NCBI GenBank assembly: GCA_013178185.1
Contig: JABLXC010000007.1
Location: 62,001 to 126,000 of the forward strand
DNA from: Anaerolineae bacterium
Lineage (GTDB): Bacteria > Chloroflexota > Anaerolineae > Anaerolineales > Anaerolineaceae
Direction: 5' to 3'
Length of the DNA: 64,000 nt
Shown: in pieces, positions 1 through 7,316 of the stretch
How positions within the stretch are numbered: position 1 is the stretch's first letter
Layout of the letters: each line of letters begins with the position of its first letter
Program-made: the position numbers and the translations under genes
The notes under the pieces: model-generated
The model's input: the letters and a program-made list of their open reading frames with translations, nothing else
What the model was told of the DNA's origin: nothing
Database searches by the model: none

Positions 1-1
1 T

Positions 2-1426
2 TTTGAAAAAGCGCTTAATCATGCCAGAGCCAGCAATTATTCACGCTTAGAGGCCTTTATTCTCACAGGGATTGGCGATGTTTACGGTGAGTTGGAAGCC
101 ATAGAGGAGGCCGAGAAAGCTTACGGACAGGCTAAGCTGATTGCACAAAGCATTCAAGAAAATTTTTTGCATGTATACATTAATGTGCAGAATGCCGCTC
201 TTCTGGCCTCGGCTGGAGATTATCGCGGCGCTTACCGGTTGATAGAAGACGCCCGACGTATTGCAGATCTGGATGAACAAGCAATGGAAGCGTATCTATG
301 CGATTTGGAGAATGCTGGCATAAAGCTACGCGAGGGCAAATGGCAAGATGCTATTTTGATGCTGGAAGATGCCTGCTATTTTTTTGAGGCAGAAGGACAT
401 AAAGTGCAGGCTGAAAAGGCCAGCCTCTATCTTGTGATTGCGTACAGCCAGGCGGGCAATCAAGAAAAGTTGATGGAGAATCTTATCAAAGTTCTCTCTT
501 TTTTGGGCTCTGAATACCCCCCTGTCTCTCTCATCGCGGCTGCCTACCGGTTTCAATACCAATTATCACAATTGCGCAGCCTGGAATATATTCAGGCTCA
601 AATCGATGAATTGTTCTCCAAGATAGATGCATTCCAGGATCAGCTGCCGCTCTTGAGGCGATATATCCGCCAGCATGCTGTTTCTGTTCCATTTGCTCCC
701 CCTAAGATTTATATTCGAACCTTGGGGAAGATGCAGGTGAAAATCGATAATCAGGTTGTTACAAGCTCGGATTGGCAGACGCAGGCAGCGCGGGATCTCT
801 TTTTCCTTTTGCTGGCGCATCCAGAAGGAATGACCAAAGAAGAAATCGGCTCAATTTTTTGGCCGGATGCTCCACCGGAGGATGTGAAATTCAGGATTAA
901 AAATACCATTTACCGCCTTCGCCATGCTGTTGGAAAAGATGTTATTTTGTTGGACCAGGAAAATTACCGGTTTAATAACCTCGTGGATTATGAATATGAC
1001 GTTGAGGTCTTCCTGAGAGAAAATGCGCTTGCACAACAGGCGAAGGAACCGCTTCACAAGTTGTCGCATTATCGGGAAGCTACCAAGCTTTACAAAGGGT
1101 CATTTCTTCCTGAGATTAACGAAACCTGGGTTCATTCCCCCAGGGAGAACTTGCAACAAATTTATTTGAATATTCTGCTTCAAGTCGCTGAAATTTACAT
1201 TGAGATGACTAATTTTGATCTGGCGCTCGAATACGTTCAACGCGCGCTTAATGAAGATAGCTGCCTTGAAACTGCCTATCGCATGTCTTTTCGAATTTAT
1301 GCAGCGATGGGAAACCGCGCCGCAATGGTGCGGCAGTATCAAAAATGTGTTGAAATCTTGCAGCGCGAAGTCAATGCAGAACCTTCCCCCCAAACCCAAG
1401 CGCTATATAACGAATTACTAAAGTAA
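2..1426 (+). CDS. TPR/BTAD-domain (SARP-type) transcriptional regulator, 5' end outside window
   Basis: The frame is open from the first bases of the window, so the N-terminus is missing and 474 residues are visible. The N-terminal half is a run of TPR-like helical repeats. It is followed by an OmpR-like winged helix starting near YIRTLGKMQVKIDNQ and containing GMTKEEIGSIFWPDA. The last 140 or so residues are a bacterial transcriptional activator domain (BTAD). This is the architecture of AfsR/SARP-like activators, in which the TPR part usually senses a ligand or partner and the winged helix binds direct repeats near a -35 box. The gene ends about 70 bases before a pair of direct repeats in front of two repeat-peptide genes, so those are its likely targets (inference). 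The regulator class is clear; the ligand is unknown. Confidence 0.85.
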   Translation, partial: FEKALNHARASNYSRLEAFILTGIGDVYGELEAIEEAEKAYGQAKLIAQSIQENFLHVYINVQNAALLASAGDYRGAYRLIEDARRIADLDEQAMEAYLCDLENAGIKLREGKWQDAILMLEDACYFFEAEGHKVQAEKASLYLVIAYSQAGNQEKLMENLIKVLSFLGSEYPPVSLIAAAYRFQYQLSQLRSLEYIQAQIDELFSKIDAFQDQLPLLRRYIRQHAVSVPFAPPKIYIRTLGKMQVKIDNQVVTSSDWQTQAARDLFFLLLAHPEGMTKEEIGSIFWPDAPPEDVKFRIKNTIYRLRHAVGKDVILLDQENYRFNNLVDYEYDVEVFLRENALAQQAKEPLHKLSHYREATKLYKGSFLPEINETWVHSPRENLQQIYLNILLQVAEIYIEMTNFDLALEYVQRALNEDSCLETAYRMSFRIYAAMGNRAAMVRQYQKCVEILQREVNAEPSPQTQALYNELLK

Positions 1427-1471
1427 CTGCAGATATTTATTATTTGCACCTTACAGTTTTGTAAGTGTATT

Positions 1472-1497
1472 AGCCAGCTTTGTTGCTGGTTTTTTTC
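1472..1497 (+). terminator. Intrinsic terminator after the BTAD regulator
   Basis: A short GC stem (CCAGC/GCTGG) with a six-base loop is followed directly by seven T residues. It separates the regulator from the repeat-peptide transcription unit. Confidence 0.6.
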
Positions 1498-1549
1498 TGT
1501 TTTGAGACCGTTTTAATGCCTGTTTTGGGACCGCTGATCTTCATAATAT
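1497..1549 (+). promoter_or_regulatory. Candidate activator-dependent promoter with tandem direct repeats
   Basis: CTGTTTTGAGACCG (1497-1510) is repeated as CTGTTTTGGGACCG (1520-1533), 13 of 14 identical, with a 23-base period of about two helical turns. A TAATAT -10-like box lies at 1544-1549 and no good -35 is present. Direct repeats overlapping the -35 position are the known binding layout of SARP-family activators, and a BTAD regulator lies immediately upstream. The assignment to that regulator is inference. Confidence 0.45.
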
Positions 1550-1582
1550 CAACTGTAACTTGATTTGATAAGGAGAGCAGAC

Positions 1583-1732
1583 ATGAATAAACCTGGAGCG
1601 AGCGGCGGCATTGGTGGCGGATACAAACCCGGAGCGAGTGGCGGCATTGGTGGCGGTTACAAACCCGGAGCGAGTGGCGGTATTGGCGGCGGATATAAGC
1701 CCGGTGCAAGCGGCGGTATCGGCGGGGGATAA
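1583..1732 (+). CDS. Glycine-rich 49-residue repeat peptide, copy 1
   Basis: The 49-codon frame begins ATG AAT AAA after an AAGGAG ribosome binding site. The product is MN followed by four units of KPGASGGIGGGY, the last without its Tyr. There is no signal peptide, Cys or hydrophobic segment. A second gene 59 bases downstream encodes exactly the same protein. The two copies differ at 15 nucleotide positions, all synonymous, which is strong evidence for translation and selection on the peptide. I do not recognise the family. The repeat layout could be a multi-copy peptide precursor, a structural Gly-rich protein or a modified-peptide substrate. The neighbouring TPR/BTAD regulator and NHLP-like protein make a signalling or RiPP-like role worth testing. 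Confidence 0.8.
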   Translation: MNKPGASGGIGGGYKPGASGGIGGGYKPGASGGIGGGYKPGASGGIGGG

Positions 1733-1791
1733 CCTCCGGACAGGTTGAGATCAGTCTTTGGAAGTGTATCTGGATATAGAAGGAGCTCACT

Positions 1792-1941
1792 ATGAATAAA
1801 CCTGGAGCAAGCGGCGGCATTGGTGGCGGTTACAAACCCGGAGCAAGCGGCGGCATTGGTGGCGGTTACAAACCCGGAGCAAGCGGCGGCATTGGTGGCG
1901 GTTACAAACCCGGAGCAAGCGGCGGTATTGGCGGCGGGTAA
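1792..1941 (+). CDS. Glycine-rich 49-residue repeat peptide, copy 2
   Basis: This gene encodes a protein identical to copy 1: MN plus four KPGASGGIGGGY units. It has its own Shine-Dalgarno (GAAGGAG) seven to eight bases before ATG. The codons for Ala, Gly, Ser, Lys, Ile and Tyr differ from copy 1 in 15 places without changing a residue. The repeat units within this copy are more alike in DNA than those of copy 1, suggesting recent repeat homogenisation. The function is unknown. The two copies were probably produced by tandem duplication and are likely co-transcribed from the promoter near 1544. Confidence 0.8.
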   Translation: MNKPGASGGIGGGYKPGASGGIGGGYKPGASGGIGGGYKPGASGGIGGG

Positions 1942-2087
1942 TCGGAATTATCTTTTCTTTTTCAAGCGATATAAATCTGCAGGGACCGTTCTGACAACGG
2001 ACCTGTAACTGAACCTTACAATTTCGGCCGTTATTCGGGTTTTCTGACCCTTAAGCTGGCCATATCTTACCGGTTTTTTTCACCTGA

Positions 2088-2113
2088 GTCGCCTGCCACG
2101 GGCGACATTTTTA
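2088..2113 (+). terminator. Intrinsic terminator after the repeat-peptide pair
   Basis: A GTCGCC/GGCGAC stem with a seven-base loop is followed by ATTTTTAT. It lies between repeat peptide copy 2 and the NHLP-like gene. The rest of the 1942-2162 spacer holds only a weak CCGTT/AACGG dyad near 1985-2002. Confidence 0.5.
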
Positions 2114-2162
2114 TCCTTAGTGGTGATTTGTTTGGCTGAACTATTCAAAGAAGGAGGAAAAA

Positions 2163-2486
2163 ATGACACTGCTATCACGATCCCTATATCAAACCCCTCC
2201 ACTGAAACCATTGGTGGAACATGACCCTGATGATGCAGTTAAGAGGGAATGCGGACGGCTCATCCACGCAGCCGTTATCAATAAACGATTTCGCGAGATG
2301 TTGCTTGCCAATCCTGTGAAATCCATCGAAACTGGTTTCTCTGGCGAGGATTTTTCGTTCACGCGGGAAGACAAGGAACGCATTCGACGGATTCAAGCCA
2401 AGTCGTTGGAAGACTTTGCGGTTCAATTAATGCAGGTTGTAGAGAAACCAGTTGTCACTGAGCTTGCTTATCTGCGCCAAAAGTAA
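2163..2486 (+). CDS. Os1348/Franean1_4349-type NHLP (RiPP leader-like) protein
   Basis: This 107-residue protein has a strong Shine-Dalgarno (AAGGAGG) before ATG. Residues about 30-90 have the layout of the nitrile-hydratase-leader-like (NHLP) clan: a helix, an FREMLLANP motif, a loop, an acidic helix (REDKERIRRIQ) and a final SLEDFAVQLMQ helix. In NHLP-type RiPP systems this fold acts as a leader recognised by maturases. Here there is a basic N-terminal extension of about 30 residues and only a short tail after the leader fold, with no obvious Cys/Ser/Thr-rich core. It may therefore be a stand-alone leader-like carrier or regulator, not a classical precursor. No maturase gene lies within the visible 3.4 kb. 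Family assignment is by eye. Confidence 0.6.
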   Translation: MTLLSRSLYQTPPLKPLVEHDPDDAVKRECGRLIHAAVINKRFREMLLANPVKSIETGFSGEDFSFTREDKERIRRIQAKSLEDFAVQLMQVVEKPVVTELAYLRQK

Positions 2487-2531
2487 AACACGCTCCATTG
2501 CTTATCAGTCCATCACGGCCTTCCAAACATC

Positions 2532-3386
2532 ATGAAGCACACAGACACGTTCGATGATTTTATAAAGAAAGAGGGGGATTTACGCGAGCAATCCTTTTGG
2601 AACCAATTTGGTGTTTCGCAAAATGTGATGATCCCCGTCAAACTGGATAAAGAAAATAATGTCACCCATATGTTCGTGGTGAATTATGAGGGCTTCCCAG
2701 AGAATGGGTTGGCGAACTTTTTTGACATCACAGGGATCCGATTTCGTGAAGGCCTCGCCGGGATGACGATTTTCCAGGGTCCGCTGGAATATTCATTGCA
2801 AAAGGGATACATCGGGACATTATTAAAAATTTCTCGCTCGATTGACCAATGTGATATGCATACTCGTTTCCATAGCATTCGGTCCGGTCTATGGGCGCAC
2901 AGGCTTGCTCAATTTTTAGGGCTAAATTCTCAGGAGGCTGAAAGTATCGCCCTGGCAGGGAAAATTCATGACGTAGGGAAAGTTTTCATCCCTAAATCCA
3001 TTCTTACAAAACCAGGCATTTTGGAACCTGAGGAATGGAGCCTGGTTAAGCAGCACCCGACTTTGGGAAGTGTGCTTATGAAGCCCTCCCATGAACTGAA
3101 ATCAATTATCCCGTATGTTCAAGCGCATCATGAGAATTACGATGGCACAGGATACCCGCAGGGCCTTTCAGGTGATGAAATTCCTCTCGGGGCCAGGATC
3201 CTCACTGTTGCCGATGCGTTCACGACAATTACCGAAGGAAGAGTTTACAAAAAGGCAGCGTCTTCTCAAGAGGCGGTGCGAGAACTTGAGCGCTGTAGTG
3301 AAAAGCAATTTGATCCATTGGTTGTCAAGGCAATGGGGAAATTAGTTGCTTCAGGAAAGGTAAGGGACTGGATGGGGATTTGGTAA
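2532..3386 (+). CDS. HD-GYP domain protein (probable c-di-GMP phosphodiesterase)
   Basis: The 284-residue protein has an uncharacterised N-terminal region of about 100 residues and then an HD-GYP domain. The metal-binding HD is in KIHDVGKVFIP, and the second motif is HHENYDGTGYPQGLSGDEIP, followed by ILTVADAF. All these motifs are intact, so hydrolysis of cyclic di-GMP is expected from the family. There is no membrane segment or receiver domain. It lies 45 bases after the NHLP-like gene in the same direction with no terminator between them, and a strong terminator follows, so the two are probably co-transcribed. The start ATG lacks a clear Shine-Dalgarno, which suggests coupling to the upstream gene. 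Confidence 0.85.
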   Translation: MKHTDTFDDFIKKEGDLREQSFWNQFGVSQNVMIPVKLDKENNVTHMFVVNYEGFPENGLANFFDITGIRFREGLAGMTIFQGPLEYSLQKGYIGTLLKISRSIDQCDMHTRFHSIRSGLWAHRLAQFLGLNSQEAESIALAGKIHDVGKVFIPKSILTKPGILEPEEWSLVKQHPTLGSVLMKPSHELKSIIPYVQAHHENYDGTGYPQGLSGDEIPLGARILTVADAFTTITEGRVYKKAASSQEAVRELERCSEKQFDPLVVKAMGKLVASGKVRDWMGIW

Positions 3387-3408
3387 CCGCCGAAATTCCT
3401 CCTTGCCC

Positions 3409-3442
3409 GGCTGCCAGGATTTCAATTCCTGGCAGCCTTTTT
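3409..3442 (+). terminator. Strong intrinsic terminator after the HD-GYP gene
   Basis: A perfect 11-bp stem (GGCTGCCAGGA/TCCTGGCAGCC) with an eight-base loop is followed by TTTTTCT. Confidence 0.9.
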
Positions 3443-3475
3443 CTATGAATTGCTTTGTGGTAGGATGACATTGTT

Positions 3476-4525
3476 ATGGATTACCTGTTTTTGGATAAAG
3501 TGCCGTGGCAGTACAGCCAGGCTTTTTATCATGCCGCCTGCTACCTCGGAAGAGAAGTTTTATTCATCCTGCGGCCGGCGAGTCATTATGTTTGCATCGG
3601 ATACCATCAGGATGCCCGCCAGGAAATTGACCTCGAGTATGCCTTTTTGAATAATATCCCGGTTTTTCGACGGGAGGTGGGCGGCGGCGCAGTATACCTG
3701 GATGAAAACCAGTTGTTTTACCAGCTCGTTTTGGGTCAGAACCGGCTGGATGTCCCTGCCAATAAGCTTGAATTTTACGAGAAGTTCCTTTCGCCGGTTG
3801 TTGAGACATTTCGCATGTTCGGGGTTCCGGCGGTTTATAAGCCGGTTAACGACATTGTGGTTAATAATCGAAAAATTTCTGGCAATGGCGCGGCGCAGAT
3901 TGGGAACATGATTGTGCTGGTCGGTAACTTTATCCTGGATTTTAATTATGAAATGATGTCCAGGGTTTTGCGAGTCCCCGACGAAAAGTTTCGCGATAAA
4001 GTGTATAAAACAATGCGAGAGAATTTGACCACAATCGAGCGCGAGATAGGGGAGATGTTGCCTGTTGATAAACTGGCAATGACTCTGGTGGAGAACTTTA
4101 AACCCTTGCTGGGAGAGATGAAGCCTGTGGATCTGGATGAAGCGCTTGTCCAAAAAGCTAACGATCTGGTTGGGCAAATGGATACCCCTGATTGGCTGTT
4201 TGCAAACGACCGGCGCCGGAAAAAAGGGGCGCAGGTAAAGATCGCAGAGGGCGTTTCGGTCACCCAGAATTTGTATAAGGCGGCTGGCGGTTTAATTCGG
4301 GCAACCGTGGTAATTTCTCACAGCGTTTTGACAAGTCTTCACCTGTCGGGCGATTTTTTCTTCTACCCACCGGAGCGGTTGATGGATCTGGAAACCGCAT
4401 TAATTGGGATCGTTTTCGAACGTGACGCCATCGAAAAAAGAGTAGCTGAATTTTATGCGCAAAACCAGATAGAATCACCAGGCGTTGAACCGGCGGATAT
4501 TGCGCAAGCTATATTTTCGTCATGA
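3476..4525 (+). CDS. lplA: Lipoate-protein ligase A family protein
   Basis: A 349-residue biotin/lipoate ligase-fold protein. It shows the lipoyl-AMP-binding motif RREVGGGAVYLD at about residues 64-75 and the catalytic-lysine motif NNRKISGNGAAQ near 130-140. A C-terminal region of about 90 residues (from about 250) resembles the LplA accessory domain. It should attach lipoate (or octanoate) to E2 subunits of dehydrogenase complexes or to GcvH. The C-terminal domain favours a scavenging ligase over an octanoyl transferase. It is a single-gene unit downstream of a strong terminator, and no lipoylated-enzyme genes are nearby in this window. Confidence 0.85.
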   Translation: MDYLFLDKVPWQYSQAFYHAACYLGREVLFILRPASHYVCIGYHQDARQEIDLEYAFLNNIPVFRREVGGGAVYLDENQLFYQLVLGQNRLDVPANKLEFYEKFLSPVVETFRMFGVPAVYKPVNDIVVNNRKISGNGAAQIGNMIVLVGNFILDFNYEMMSRVLRVPDEKFRDKVYKTMRENLTTIEREIGEMLPVDKLAMTLVENFKPLLGEMKPVDLDEALVQKANDLVGQMDTPDWLFANDRRRKKGAQVKIAEGVSVTQNLYKAAGGLIRATVVISHSVLTSLHLSGDFFFYPPERLMDLETALIGIVFERDAIEKRVAEFYAQNQIESPGVEPADIAQAIFSS

Positions 4526-4614
4526 TTGCCTGTGTCGCTTGAAAAATCGAAACAGAAAGTCGCCCTTTTTCAAGGTAAAACGCCTTTAACCTGGTCATTG
4601 GTATCAAAAAAGTT

Positions 4615-5010
4615 CCCCGGCCGGTCGATAAGCCGCATTCTGTTCAACAGAAGGGTATCCCAATGGGACGGCTTCTGTCGCGGTGATCATCTCTCTAGGC
4701 GGAACATTACTGTTTCGCTCGTGCGATCTACCCGGGACTTTGGGGAAGACGGGTCATCTCCCGCCGGCTCAAAGGCCGGCATTGTCCCTGCTTGATCTTG
4801 CTCCACATGGGGGTTGCCTGGCCGCAGCATTACTGCTGCGCCGGTGGTCTTTTACACCACCTTTTCACCCTTACTGCTTTGCAGCGGTATGTTTCTGTGG
4901 CCCTGTCCAGCGGTTCCCCGCTCCGGGTGTTACCCGGCATGCTGCCCTATGGAGTGCGGACTTTCCTCGACGCGGAGTTAACCGCGCCGCGATCACCTGA
5001 CCAACCGGGG
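4615..5010 (-). ncRNA. rnpB: RNase P RNA, bacterial type A
   Basis: On the minus strand the sequence has the hallmark GAGGAAAGTCCG block (complement of 4957-4968) and the AGGGTGAAAAGG and ACAGAAACATACCGC segments of the core. A terminal P1 helix forms from CCCCGGTTGGTC at the 5' end and GACCGGCCGGGG at the 3' end, with two G-U pairs; this sets the ends at 5010 and 4615. The length of 396 nt fits type A RNase P RNA. A T-rich stretch follows P1, so P1 may also aid termination. Several open frames across this region on both strands are spurious. Confidence 0.95.
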
Positions 5011-5017
5011 CATCTTC

Positions 5018-5046
5018 ATATTAACCGCTTTATGCTGGAACGTCAA
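5018..5046 (-). promoter_or_regulatory. rnpB promoter inside the 3' end of the MoaD-like gene
   Basis: On the minus strand, TTGACG (5046-5041), a 17-base spacer and TAATAT (5023-5018) place the start at about 5011, exactly where the RNase P RNA P1 helix begins. The -35 box lies inside the last codons of the upstream MoaD-like gene. Confidence 0.75.
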
Positions 5047-5335
5047 CTCTCTCTAGACTTCCGCCAGAGACAGGGGGGAACAAATCCAGCGCATCGTTTT
5101 CGTTCAAAGGGGTATCAAAGCCCTGGGGGAGCGTTACAGCCTCCACGCCATTGTAAAACACATGCACATGGGCGTGTAGATCATTGTGGTCGTCGAACCA
5201 GTGTTTTTTTAAAACGGGGTAGGACTTCACGGCTGCCCGAATGACCTCCATGATCGTGGATCCATTGGGAAGGTCTACGATGATCTTCTTTTCCCCGGCG
5301 ATGAGACGAAATGTGGCGTATAGATTAATTTGCAC
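5030..5335 (-). CDS. MoaD/ThiS-family ubiquitin-like protein with C-terminal extension
   Basis: This 101-residue beta-grasp protein begins MQINLYATFRLIAGEKK (GTG start) and has the family's FPPVSGG ending. It does not stop at the Gly-Gly: nine more residues (SLERVDVPA) follow. MoaD- and ThiS-type sulfur carriers, and ubiquitin-like modifiers, must expose the C-terminal Gly-Gly for adenylation. This protein would therefore need trimming, or it has lost the carrier role. The extension codons contain the -35 box of rnpB, which starts 19 bases downstream. It is divergent from mutL. The fold is confident; the function (molybdopterin, thiamin or tagging) is open. Confidence 0.75.
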   Translation of the reverse strand: MQINLYATFRLIAGEKKIIVDLPNGSTIMEVIRAAVKSYPVLKKHWFDDHNDLHAHVHVFYNGVEAVTLPQGFDTPLNENDALDLFPPVSGGSLERVDVPA

Positions 5336-5435
5336 AAACCTACCTCACGTTGAACTGGGTGTATTTTACTGCAAGAATCAAAGAAAAGAACGGAGAAAAC
5401 TCCTGGCTGGTATAATCAGAAAAACAGGTGCACCC

Positions 5436-7202
5436 GTGTCCAGGATTGAAATTCTTCCAGAAGCTGTTGCTTCACAAATTGCAGCCGGTGAGGTGATCGA
5501 ACGGCCTGCTTCGGTTGTTAAGGAATTGCTGGAGAACGCGATCGACGCCGGCGCAACTCAGGTAAGCATCCAGATCGAACAGGCTGGCAGGCGGCTGATT
5601 GAGCTCTCGGATGATGGCGCTGGTATACCGCCGGATCAACTCCGGGTAGCCATTTTGCGGCATGCTACCAGCAAGCTGCGGACGACGGAAGATTTGTTCC
5701 ACATTGACACACTTGGGTTTCGCGGCGAGGCGCTGGCTTCTATTGGCTCTGTATCCCGGATGAAAATTACCTCGCGCCAGCCAGAGGAGGCGGCGGGAGG
5801 ACGGGTTGTGGTAGAAGGAGGTGCTGTTCGGACGGTAGAATCTGCCGGTGCACCAGCCGGAACGGTGGTTTCGGTTGAGGATCTATTTTACAATGTGCCT
5901 GCCCGCCTGAAGTTTTTGAAACGAGACCTGACCGAGCGGCAGCAAATTGACGCCCTGGTGACCCGGTACGCTTTGGCTTATCCGCACATTCGCTTCAAGC
6001 TTTTCCATGATGGCGTCGCGGCGCTGCAAACCAGCGGGAATGGCGACCGGCGTGAAATATTGGCCGCGATCTATGGCGTTGATATTGCCAGGCAGATGCT
6101 GGAGATTAGCTTTTCTGATGAAAATTTTAAATTGGAAGGTTTTACCAGCCCGGTTGGTTTGACACGCTCTAACCGTAAGGAAATCACCTTTTTTGTCAAT
6201 GGACGTTGGGTGCAAGATTCTTCGTTGTCTGCCGCCCTGCTCAAGGGCTACCACACATTGCTGATGATTGGAAGATACCCCCTGGCAGTGATTTTTATTC
6301 GCATGGATCCTACCGAGGTAGATGTCAATGTCCATCCTGCCAAGGCTGAAGTGCGTTTCCGCCAGCCAGAGGATGTATTTGGCAAAGTACAACGAGCGAT
6401 CCGAAGAGGGCTGCTTGCTTATTCACCGCCGGCCCAGCTTGTCAGCCAGGGCTGGCAAACCCAATTGCCCCCTCTGAATCAGCGGTTCATCTCGCGGCAG
6501 ATCGATCCCGCCTGGAAAATGGCGACTGAAACCCAAGAAGCTCCGGCCATCGTTGGCCCGGCTTTTGAGGAGGGAACGCAGAAGGAGCAACCTGCCCTCG
6601 ATGCGCTCCCTGCCGGTGATTTGCCGCTTCTCCGGCTGGTGGGGCAGGTTGGGTCTGCTTACCTGGTGGCTGAGGGCCCGGATGGCCTGTATTTGATCGA
6701 CCAACATGCTGCCCATGAAAGGGTGTTGTTTGAAAAGTGGCTGCGCCAACGGGAGCAATCTGTCCCTGCTCAGGCGTTATTAACGCCACAGGTTTTTCAA
6801 GTTCCTCCCCAGATTTCCGGCATGATGACCGAGCAGCTTCCGGCGCTTGAGAAAATTGGGTTTCGAGTTGAACCCTTTGGGCCGAATCTATTCCGAGTTC
6901 TGGCTATACCAGCTATCTTTAGCGGGGCAGATCCTGTCGCTGCCGTTATGGTTGCCGTGGAGGACTTTGAAGAAGACGAGACCCCGCTTCAGACAGAATT
7001 GGAAGCGCGGTTGGCGGCGCGAATTTGCAAGCGAGCCGCGGTCAAAGCGGGTTCAGTTTTATCAACCGAAGAACAGAAGATGCTGTTGCAAGGGTTGGAA
7101 GCCTGCAAATCACCGCGAACCTGCCCGCATGGCCGCCCAACGATGATCCATCTTCCAATAGACCTCCTTGAAAAACAGTTCGGCCGGCGCGGCAGCCGGT
7201 AA
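5436..7202 (+). CDS. mutL: DNA mismatch repair protein MutL (endonuclease type)
   Basis: The GTG at 5436 is chosen because VSRIEILPEAVASQIAAGEV is the normal MutL N-terminus. The open frame extends further upstream, but that part overlaps the divergent MoaD-like gene. The product is 588 residues. A GHKL ATPase domain (ELLENAIDAGA, DDGAGI, GFRGEALASI) occupies about 1-200, then come the transducer domain and a linker. The C-terminal domain carries DQHAAHERVLFEKW near residue 420 and CPHGRP near 562. These are the metal-binding and nicking motifs of MutL proteins from bacteria without MutH, so strand nicking activity is expected. A TATAAT box at 5411-5416 lies about 20 bases before the start. 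No mutS is in the window. Confidence 0.95.
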   Translation: MSRIEILPEAVASQIAAGEVIERPASVVKELLENAIDAGATQVSIQIEQAGRRLIELSDDGAGIPPDQLRVAILRHATSKLRTTEDLFHIDTLGFRGEALASIGSVSRMKITSRQPEEAAGGRVVVEGGAVRTVESAGAPAGTVVSVEDLFYNVPARLKFLKRDLTERQQIDALVTRYALAYPHIRFKLFHDGVAALQTSGNGDRREILAAIYGVDIARQMLEISFSDENFKLEGFTSPVGLTRSNRKEITFFVNGRWVQDSSLSAALLKGYHTLLMIGRYPLAVIFIRMDPTEVDVNVHPAKAEVRFRQPEDVFGKVQRAIRRGLLAYSPPAQLVSQGWQTQLPPLNQRFISRQIDPAWKMATETQEAPAIVGPAFEEGTQKEQPALDALPAGDLPLLRLVGQVGSAYLVAEGPDGLYLIDQHAAHERVLFEKWLRQREQSVPAQALLTPQVFQVPPQISGMMTEQLPALEKIGFRVEPFGPNLFRVLAIPAIFSGADPVAAVMVAVEDFEEDETPLQTELEARLAARICKRAAVKAGSVLSTEEQKMLLQGLEACKSPRTCPHGRPTMIHLPIDLLEKQFGRRGSR

Positions 7203-7316
7203 TTTCCCACGGCGCTTGCTCTATTGATTGTGTCTCAAGGCATATTTGCCGGTCTTGGCTTTTATGATATGCTCTTTACATTGTCTGTAATCCATCAAAA
7301 ATTTCTGGAGTGAATC

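Noticed and set aside
1583-1941. CRISPR-like or satellite repeat array
   Set aside because: The 36-base units have no unique spacers and are codon-phased within two short genes.
1470-2008. Open frames on both strands reading through the Gly-rich repeats, for example one giving VAVTNPEQAAAL repeats on the plus strand
   Set aside because: They are alternate-frame readings of the same repeat DNA. The differences between copies are silent only in the KPGASGGIGGGY frame, and only that frame has proper ribosome binding sites.
4526-5244. Several plus-strand open frames of 90-150 codons
   Set aside because: They lie across RNase P RNA and the MoaD-like gene and resemble no protein.
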